Positions 55,748-64,000 of a stretch of DNA of 64,000 nucleotides are shown here, in pieces. Origin of the DNA: Eutrigla gurnardus (Eukaryota > Chordata > Actinopteri > Perciformes > Triglidae); NCBI GenBank assembly GCA_963514095.1, contig OY741285.1, forward strand, positions 9,487,116-9,551,115, read 5' to 3'. The first letter of the stretch is position 1; the number at the start of each line of letters is the position of its first letter. A model generated the notes under the pieces. It saw only the letters and a program-made list of their open reading frames with translations, was not told the origin of the DNA and made no database searches. Both the position numbers and the translations under genes were made by a program.

Positions 55748-57264
55748 CACCAGCGCAGGCTCTCGCTCTGCAACTATTCTCTACGGGCTTCGGAGTGCAG
55801 CGTCAGCTTCAACCAACCAACATCGCTATCAACCCAGAAAAGAGGACGGCTCTGCAGACGGCGCAAGGTTTGAATGTGCTCCATCCCTAAAGAACATTTG
55901 TACCCTTTGAAGAAAAGAGGTTAAAAATACTGGTTTATCAATGGGAGAGTAATTGATTTATCTTTAAAGCCATTTTTGTTGTTCTTGACTTACCAGTGTA
56001 ATTGTTCTGAATGTTTTAACTGTTTTTTTGATTGAGTTTAAATGCATGCTCAGAGGAGTTTATTTGGGTAAAGAGAAATTGTACTCGGAATGCACTGATT
56101 ACTGCATAGAGGCAAAAGCTCTATTTTCACAATAAGCAATAATTTTGTTGAAATACAGTGCCCTTTCTAAAAACCTGTAAAATGTCAGAACATGAGGAAA
56201 AATCACCTGTCGGACCGGCGGCTACATATGGAATAATATACAATATCAGGGCTGAAAATGGCAATACACTGTTACACAATGTACTTCTGTGCACATCTCT
56301 GCTACCTGTACTTAAGTATTTACATTTGATGGTGTATTTTACACTTATACCGTACTTCAAACAATGTTTACACCACTACATTTTTAGTTACTTGACAAAT
56401 TAAGATTTTTTTAAATCAACTGTGATGAACTTATAAAACACAATACGTTATTATAGAAATACCTCACTGCAGATATTATCCCGCTTGTCTATCAGTATTT
56501 ATGCATATTTGGAGAACCCGTAAAACAAGATAATGGAAGAAGACAATCGAGTTTACAGGACAAATGGAGTCTCTTGAAGGGAGGAAAAAAGGACACAAAC
56601 AAATCATTTCTTATCAGCAAAGAACACTTTTATTTGTTCATTTCTTTCAGTTTTTTTGTGGGGTCAAACTTTAGATGTGAGGTGGAGGATCGTGCACTCA
56701 GAAGGGTGATGGTGCACAGGGCAGCAGGCAGGAAGCGGAGGGATGCAGTTATTAGTGAGAGAGAGAGAAATTACATGATTTGCAATCGTGATTCAGGAAA
56801 CTTATAACAGAGACAAATGAGAAGATTCAGCCACTTTCTAATCTGTAGACACTAGAGTACTTTCAGTTTTAAATATGTGATAAAATGACATTTGATTTGG
56901 TTGTTTTAGCTTATGAGGGGGCCGGTGGACACCGGTTTAGGAATCTCAGTGGCTAAAAGACATGACATCAGAGAATATAAACAGTTTTGACTAATAAAAA
57001 ATAGAATATAAACTACACAATCTTTCTTATCTCACATGGCCAGTATCTCTGCCATTTCAGTCATCATTTTGCCATCTAAACTATGAAAACCTCTCCATGA
57101 CTCTCTGTCTCCCACCCCCATCAAAGACTGTCAGCAAAGCTAAATTTACCCGTCGTCTCACACACATTCACGCAGCAAACCTCTAATGTGTGTGTGTGTA
57201 TATCTATATACTGTATAGACCCACACAGGCTCACACATCTTTACAAGAGGATCCAGCACAATCT

Positions 57265-57366
<102 letters not shown>

Positions 57367-58602
57367 GATCCAGTTTACGATTGCAAAAACAACACAATGT
57401 TGAGTCAAGGCAACGTGTACACACATACTGTACTGGTCATTGTTCTCACACAGAAATATGCATGTAGATGTGCTTGTGTTTGTGATGCACGTTCACTCAC
57501 GACAGCGTGCACCGTCCTGGAAGTTTCGACACTCTGAACAATGATCTGCACCCTAAATATATACACAGACAGATAAACACAACATTACGGTTGAGTAGAT
57601 GAAGAATTTTCACCTTTATTTGGCTATATAAGCAGGCTGCATGAACATCTTACCGGGCCATGACAGGAGGCAGAGCCATTGAGAGGTCGACACTCGGCAT
57701 GACAGGCAACACACAAAGATCCCTCTGTGTATTCACGGATAGACCTGCAACACAAGCACAGCTGGGGTTTAACATAACGTCCAATAACGCAGTCTGGCAT
57801 TCGATGGATGCATTAATCTGAGGCACCTGACACTGTCATAAGGACATCCATTTTTAGAAAAGGGGGCCCCAGCTGCAAATAACCTCACCGGATGAGGTTC
57901 TTCTTCTCTGAACCACGAAGGGCTGAACAATGATTTCGATTATTTTAAACAACAACGAGAAATAGTATTATGACCATATAATAATGTTCTTTCGTCAAAG
58001 AAATCGTTTGACATTTTGGAAAATACTCTTTTATTCGCTTAATTGCTAAAATTTAGATCGATACCACTCTCACATCAGCGCAGTAGTGAAGCTACAGCCA
58101 GCATTACAGAAATAGTCCTACTGGCTGCTGGTTATAGCTTCCTATTTAAGATACAGATATAAGAGACGTGTTGATCTTCTCAACCAGCCACCAGCAAGAA
58201 AGTGATTAGATAAATAACTATATCACTCAGCCCTGAGACCCAAATAACATGGGCAACAAAGAATACAGGGTTCCTGTTCCATCGTACAATTTCAATTACT
58301 CCTACTACTAATTTAAGTCAAAACACACGTGAAATGTTAAGTCATGTTTTATGTTGCATGAATATTTTAGCAACATCATCAAACTGCTAGACAACCAATA
58401 CTAACAAACAACTGATTTATTTTAATGTTGTCTTGTAAATATTTGACTTACATACATGTACATTACACAGAAAATCAGTTCAATTGCTGTTTGGAAGTTG
58501 AAACTGGCTGCCCAGTGTTATCACATGCATTTGCCATTGATCTATAGTTACTTAAGGGCACAATTTAAGTTAAAAGCTTTCTGATTGATTTATTGTGACT
58601 AC

Positions 58603-61448
58603 ATTTAAATTTAGGTCATTTAGCAGACGCTTTTGTCCAAAGCGACTTACAATAAGTACATTTGTCAAAAGAAGGAAACAAAGAAACCACAACGTATCAT
58701 TGCCGATAAAGTAAGAGCTAAAAATAGAACAAGAGCGACAGTGCTATGAACAGAGTGCTATAGGTAAGGTTTTTTTTACCTATAGCATAGGGGGGTGGGG
58801 GGGTTTAGTGGGTCATGCTATGTAGAGTCGAGGTGAAGTCTGAACAGGTGAGTCTTGAGCCTTTTTCGGAAGATGGCAAGTGACTCTGCTGTCCTGACAT
58901 TAGTCGGGAGTTCGTTCCACCACTGAGGCGCCAGAACAGAGAAGAGTCTGTTTTCAAATTTGTTTGATTTCAGCGATGGTGGTACCAGCCCGCCAGCTAA
59001 AGTAGAGGAGCGAAGTGCTCGCTTCGGGGCATGAGGTTTGACCAGTGTTTGAAGGTAGATGGGTGCCGTTCCATTGATGGCCCTGAAGGCCAGTGCCATC
59101 GTCTTGAATTGGATGCGTGCTGCAACAGGGAGCCAGTGGAGGTCACGGAGGAGGGGGGTCACATGGGAGAATTTGGGTAGATTGAAGATAAGGCATGCTG
59201 CAGCGTTCTGGATACGCTGAAATGGTTTAATCGCAGAGGCCGGGAGTCCGGCCAGGAGAGAGTTGCAGTAGTCAAGGCGGGAGATGACCAGTGCTTGGAC
59301 AAGGAGTTGCGTTGCATCCTTTGTGAGGAAGGTCAAAATCCTGTGGATATTGTAGAGGGCAAATCTGCAGGATCGGGCCACAGCAGTGATGTTGGGGGTG
59401 CAGGATAGTTGGTCATCGAGGATTACACCCAGGTTCCTCGCAGTTGACGACGGCAATACTGTGATGCCCTCGACAGTGACCGACAGATCCATGCGAGGGC
59501 AGTCTTTCCCTGGGATGAAGAGGAGTTCGGTTTTATTCAGGTTAAGCTTGAGGTGATGTGCAGTTGTCCAGACAGAGATGTCAGCCAGACAGTCCGAGAT
59601 GCGAGTTGCAATGTGAGTGTCGGAGGTTGGGGGAAAAGAGAGGAACAGCTGGGTGTCATCTGCGTAGCAATGGTAGGAGAATCCATGCAATGTGATAACA
59701 GAACCTAGTGATCTGGTGTATAGTGAGAACAGAAGCGGTCCTAATACTGAGCCTTGAGGGACACCCGTGTCCAGAGAGCAGGGTTTGGACATAGAGCGAT
59801 TCCATGTGACCTGAAAGGTGCGATTTGTCAGGTATGATGTTGTGGAAGAAACTCTTCAGGTCCAATTCTGTGGCTGGTTCAAATGAGGTTTAATCACTGA
59901 CAGTGGAGAAAGAGCAATGTCGCAGTTGCCACACAGTCCATTCTACATTCTGTGAGGTGAGGGACAACTTTATAGACAGAACCAAAGGGGCAGGTCTAAA
60001 CAGTGGATTTACATAGATTCAATACGCGTCTCTCCCAAGAGGAAGAGACGTCCTGAGACAACATAAAGGTGTGACTTCCCTCGGAACAGCTGGGTTCTTT
60101 CTACATAGTGTCACAACAGGGGACATTCATGAAGGCCTTGATCAAGTATGTGAGATGAAGGTGTTTCGGAGACAGTCCAGGAAGGGGGACAGATCAAAGG
60201 GTCTTTTCATCAAGACGGCAAGGGTTAACACAATGGAAAACAGCTCAGCAGGACATTTGATGTTTAGAGAGAAAGGAACATTATACCAAAACCAAATAAG
60301 AATTGTAAGGTAACACAATTTCTTCTACAATGTAAACCAGGTGAGAGCAGAGTCAGTTATGCCAAGTTCAGCCAGAGTAGATTTGGTGGTTGACTGTGTC
60401 GAATGCAGCAGATAGGTCGAGGAGAATGAGAACGGAGGAGTGGGATGAGGCTCTGGCGTCTCGCAGGGACTCGGTCACTGTGAGGAGGGCCGTCTCAGTG
60501 GAGTGAGCAGTCCTGAATCCTGATTGATTAGGGTCAAGGAGGTTGTTCTGCGAGAGATAGGATGACAGTTGGTTGTAGGCGGCACATTCCATGGTTTTAG
60601 AGAGGAATGAAAGAAGAGATACAGGTCTGTAGCTTTGGATGTCAGTAACGTCTAGGGTGGGTTTTTTAAGGAGAGGCTTCACGGTAGCTGTCTTAAAAGC
60701 CGCTGGAATGACACCTGAGGTGAGGGAGGAGTTGATCAGGGTGGTGAGGAATGGCAAGATGTCGTGTGAGATGTCCTGGAGAAGAGAGGAGGGAATCGGG
60801 TCAAGGGAGCAGGTGGTGGCACAGTTAGATGTAACAAGTGCGTGAACGTGTAGGAGGGGTGAGGAGGGAGGAGAACATGGAGAAGATTTTCCTGGGGTTG
60901 GAGGCAGAAGAGTTGATCTTTGCCAGGTAGAAGGCAGATTTAGCTGAGCAAGGTCCTCATGCTGGCCCAATTTCTTCCATTTTCTCTCTGACGCTCGCAA
61001 CAATGATCTGTTGGTTCGCAGAGGTTCGGACAGCCAGGGAGGGGAGAGAGATGATCGCGCAGGTCGTGAGATTGGGGGACAGAGAGTGTCCAAAGAAGAG
61101 GAGCGTGAGGACATCAGGATGGAGGAGGCTTCCTCAGTAGGCATTAAGGAGAACTGTTCTGAGGATGGTAGTGAGGAAATAACAGTTGAGGAGAGAGCGG
61201 AGGGAGTGAGGGATTTCAGGTTGCGGCAGCTGGTGACCGTTCGAGGCGTAGAGGGAAGGGGTGTGGTGGGCTTCATGGGGAGGGAGAAAGTCACTAAGTG
61301 GTGGTCAGACACGGTGAGCGGGGTAACAGAGACTGCCGAGATGCCACAGGATCTTGTGAAGACAAGGTCAAGTTGGTTCCCAGCCCGGTGAGTTGGTGGA
61401 GAGGGGGAGAGTGTAAGGTCAAATGCGGAGAAGAAGTCAATGAATTCT
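58603..61448 (-). mobile_element. 5'-truncated L2-clade LINE (endonuclease end plus reverse transcriptase)
   Basis: Inserted in the intron between copies of exons 14 and 13; the full erbb2 gene has the empty site (GTGACTACTTTGCC at about 41305). The 5-bp duplication ACTAC flanks it (58598-58602, 61449-61453). On the minus strand it opens inside the endonuclease domain (EFIDFFSAF, then LTVSDHHLVTFSL). It continues through RT motifs SYRPVSLLSFLSKTME, LLDLSAAFDTVNH, GVPQGSVLGPLLF and the catalytic CYADDTQLF, and ends with the L2-type C-terminus (LDYCNSLLAGLP, LHWLPVAARI) at 58818. The 3' tail includes the GCAGACGCTTTTGTCCAAAG word (58624 on) widespread in fish LINEs and SINEs. It is inactive: the 5' end is missing, there is a frameshift after FDTVNHQ, and an insertion splits it. 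Confidence 0.9.
59838..60329 (-). mobile_element. Possible solo LTR inside the L2 element
   Basis: About 490 bp interrupts the L2 frame between TLAELGITDSALTWF and YLTNRTFQVTWN, both still readable on either side. On the minus strand the insert starts TGTAGAAGAA and ends TTCTTCCACAACA, so it has TG...CA ends with a short imperfect inverted repeat. It contains a TATAAAG word and, nearer its end, an ATTAAA poly(A)-like signal, as an LTR would. It holds no coding sequence. A clean target duplication could not be defined (at most ATG), so the class is tentative. Confidence 0.5.
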
Positions 61449-64000
61449 ACTACTTTGCCATTAGCCACTGACTGTCAATACAGTCAACCCCATGTTTTGT
61501 TTGTTGTACTGTACAACCTGTTTGGGGATTATGACACACTGTTTTATTTGGAACATTATCCCTTGGGTTTTTTATTGATTTAAGCAGCCACATGCACACA
61601 AACCTTCTTACCCTTGATAGACGTCACACTGCTCCACGCACTCAGTGCCCCGTTGGAAAGCTTTGCAGGACGCACATTGGCCGGGCCCCGGGCCCCAGCA
61701 GCCGCCCTCACACAGCGGATGGCAAACACGCCCCTCTTCCTCTGAAAACACATGCAGGGAAAACAGTATGATGCCCAATCTACTTTCTGGTGGCCTCTCT
61801 TCCTCGCCATCACCGCAGATGTTTAAATCTGTTTTAATGTGATTGTTTTCAGTGCCTGCTCAAAGTGCAACCCATAGTATCCACAATGGACCTTGGTGTT
61901 GCATCATTGTGTTCACCCACCACAGAGTTGGGCGTCCTGGTTCTGGTTGACGATGCGGTTGGGTCCTTGGATGGGATGGAGGATACTGTCCCAGGGCAGT
62001 GAACTGGTGTAGCACAGCTGGGAATTGTTGTGCAACAGGATCAAACCTCCGCTGACGCTGCGTAGTGATCTCAACCCAAGAGACCGGATGTGTAGGTTCT
62101 GGAGGGCCAGTGAAAACACACCCCTGAACAGAGAGAGACCTTGTGAGTGACCAGAAATAAACTGTGGGGTCAATTTTCTACAGTCTGTCCAGTTATAGTT
62201 ATTTTTCTTTCACCTTTAAAAAAAACTCACAAAGAATTCTGTATTACAATAATATTTGAAACATCTTCATATTGTGAAGAGATCAGCCAAACATGACTTG
62301 AACCTTGCCTTGACAGGTCAAAGAATGATTCTCTTTTGTTTTCAACTTAAGTTTGAGATGCAATGAAAAGTTTTCCAGGCAGATCTCAAATTTGTCACTT
62401 TGACCTGGTTTGAGTATCCAACACTAGAAAGCCTCACATAGACTTTCACTGTGACCCTGCCTGCGTGTGATGCAAGTTAAAGCAGCTGTGCTGGCTAATT
62501 ATTAGCCTTTATAGCCCTGAAAGAGACTCAACCAAACCAGAGACACAAAGTCAAATAACACATCAACAAAGCACAAACAATGAGGGACATGGATCAAGAC
62601 ATTGACTTGCATTAAAAAATAATTAAGAGAAAAGAAAGACATGCAAGTCAGACAGACAGTTAAGTCTTACTTGTAGAGCATCCGGCCTCTGATCACCTTC
62701 AGGTTCTCAAACACACTCAGGTTGGTCCACTCTTCTGGCCATGCATCGATATACAAATAACCTCCAAAGCAAAATCAGACAATATATACTGAAAACACTC
62801 TGATATAGGAGACATAGTGAGTCCTGTGGTTCTACATGATTTGACATTACTTGTGAATAACATACAATTTAAAAAACAAATAACCCGATTCTCCTTTCTG
62901 GGTAAAACTTCAAAAAAGCAGTATCAGTACCTGTAATCTCCTCTAGTTTCTCAAAGTTGCCCAGCTGCTCGAGGGTCAGACCTGATGTGTTGCTTGCGGG
63001 GTCCCTGGAAAATGACAGCATGTTTAAACAACAATTAAACACACAACATGAGGCACTTTATCACGAATTTGTTTCTAAATCATCTTGTAAAATCTCGCTG
63101 ATGAAATATCCAGTAGTGCCGGTTAGCTCAGGTTTGTGTTTACATTTCACACTTTTCAATGTCAAATTATCTCAGCTTCAGTTGGTGTCACGATCCAGGA
63201 ATCTTTTATTTAAAGTCTACAGAGCAACTGGTGAACTGAAATGAACACTACATATTATTAATGTATATAAATGTCACTCTTTACTCTGAGTGTATATATG
63301 TCTACTGCATTTCCACAAGACAAATTCAAATAATCAAAATGAAGAGAAAAGAGACAAAAGCGGTTACTTTTCTCTTGTTGACACAAAGTTAGTGTAAAAG
63401 TGAAAAAGCAATCATGTCTGTGTTTGCAGTACATTCGAGTACAGTAATCTAAAGGGTTTGGCCTGGGTGGCAACTTCCCTTTGACGCAAATATTTGAAGG
63501 GTTGAACAGGAGGGATGTGGCTCTGTGGCAGTATGAAGTCTTGGGCATCAAGCTGCTATTTATGGTTACTGAAGCACACATTATTATTCCCATTAAACTG
63601 AGTTCATTACTTTATTTTGTCATTGCTAAAGTAACTGTTGTCTAAAACAGTAAGTTTGTTCTCTGTTTAACTGGTGTGTCTCTTACCTTTCAAAGCTCTG
63701 AGGGAGGAAGGCCAGACTACCAACAATCTTCTTACACTTGTTGAACTGCTCCACATTAGTGGAGGTTACCATGGTGACGCCATGGTAGTCCATACCCAGA
63801 CCATAACACACTGCAATACAAATCCTGACACCGGATTATATCAGATTTAAAAATAATCCAGAAACTGAATTAATTCAAGATTTTCCAAGATATCATAATG
63901 ATTAACAACCCTCCATATAAACCAGGATGTCATCAGCGTAGGATAAAATACAGTGTGGCATATCGGGCAACACTTCCTGGTGCCTTGAGCAATGTTGATC

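Larger units (their letters stand above)
57470..64000 (-). pseudogene. Partial tandem copy of erbb2 ectodomain (exons 9-15), runs off window
   Basis: Homology to erbb2 begins at 57470 (matching 38999) and continues to the right edge (64000 matches 45205), same strand and exon order. Copies: exon 15 remnant 57501-57552, exon 14 57654-57744, exon 13 61612-61741, exon 12 61921-62123, exon 11 62671-62761, exon 10 62931-63004, exon 9 63687-63810. Exons 9-14 keep open frames, splice phases and all cysteines. By eye there are about 11 base changes in some 710 aligned exon bases, 6 of them amino-acid changing. Exon 15 has lost 103 bp; if read through, it ends NFQDGARCRE-stop. Exon 9 lacks 18 bp in frame. 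The exon 11 acceptor is GAG instead of CAG. The membrane and kinase exons are absent on the left, and the 5' exons would lie beyond the window. It could be a pseudogene, a gene for a secreted ErbB2 ectodomain, or an assembly duplicate. Confidence 0.9.

Noticed and set aside
55535..55873. 112-aa basic open frame on the plus strand
   Set aside because: Arg/Ser/Thr-rich low-information peptide starting in AT-rich DNA; no domain, and it overlaps the CTCF-containing island.
58818..59792. 324-aa minus-strand protein as a host gene
   Set aside because: It is the reverse transcriptase C-terminal half of an L2 LINE (YADD motif).

Overview
This is nuclear DNA from a vertebrate, almost certainly a teleost fish. 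The genes are split by spliceosomal GT-AG introns. The intergenic DNA is AT-rich and holds long (CA)n and (ATT)n microsatellites, and one L2-type LINE has the 3' tail seen in many fish retrotransposons. Five protein genes were rebuilt exon by exon. In all five the splice phases close and the total length is a multiple of three.

Layout, left to right: the first coding exon of rundc3a (-, about 2.0 kb, continuing off the left edge); a class B parathyroid hormone receptor, probably the pth1rb/PTH3R type (-, 5.1-11.6 kb, 13 exons, 564 aa); taco1 (+, 12.9-14.7 kb, 5 exons, 296 aa); an ERG-type potassium channel, kcnh6 (+, 16.4-21.1 kb, 11 exons, 874 aa, with no PAS exons found); dcaf7 (-, 22.3-25.7 kb, 7 exons, 342 aa); two related intronless orphan class A GPCRs in tail-to-tail orientation (27.9-28.8 kb +, intact; 30.2-31.0 kb -, broken by two frameshifts); and erbb2 (-, 35.0-54.0 kb, 27 exons, 1303 aa, catalytic motifs intact). 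RUNDC3A, TACO1, KCNH6, DCAF7 and ERBB2 all lie on human 17q, so the window is a rearranged piece of that conserved block. The PTH3R-type receptor is not present in mammals.

From 57.47 kb to the right edge there is a second, partial copy of erbb2 in the same orientation, upstream of the full gene. It carries exons 9 to 14 with open reading frames and splice sites, and an exon 15 remnant with a 103-bp deletion. The membrane and kinase exons are absent. The copies carry different insertions. The full gene has a 1.24-kb foldback element that is missing, as a clean empty site, from the partial copy. The partial copy has a 5'-truncated L2 LINE, itself split by a possible solo LTR, that is missing from the full gene. 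Whether the partial copy is a pseudogene, a soluble-ectodomain gene or an assembly (haplotig) duplicate cannot be settled from the sequence alone; it is the most interesting thing here.

The genes do not form a pathway; they are neighbours by ancestry. The regulatory marks that can be supported are a double CRE plus ETS motif at taco1, GC-rich 5' ends at rundc3a, dcaf7 and erbb2, poly(A) signals, and a perfect CTCF consensus between the erbb2 promoter and the partial copy.
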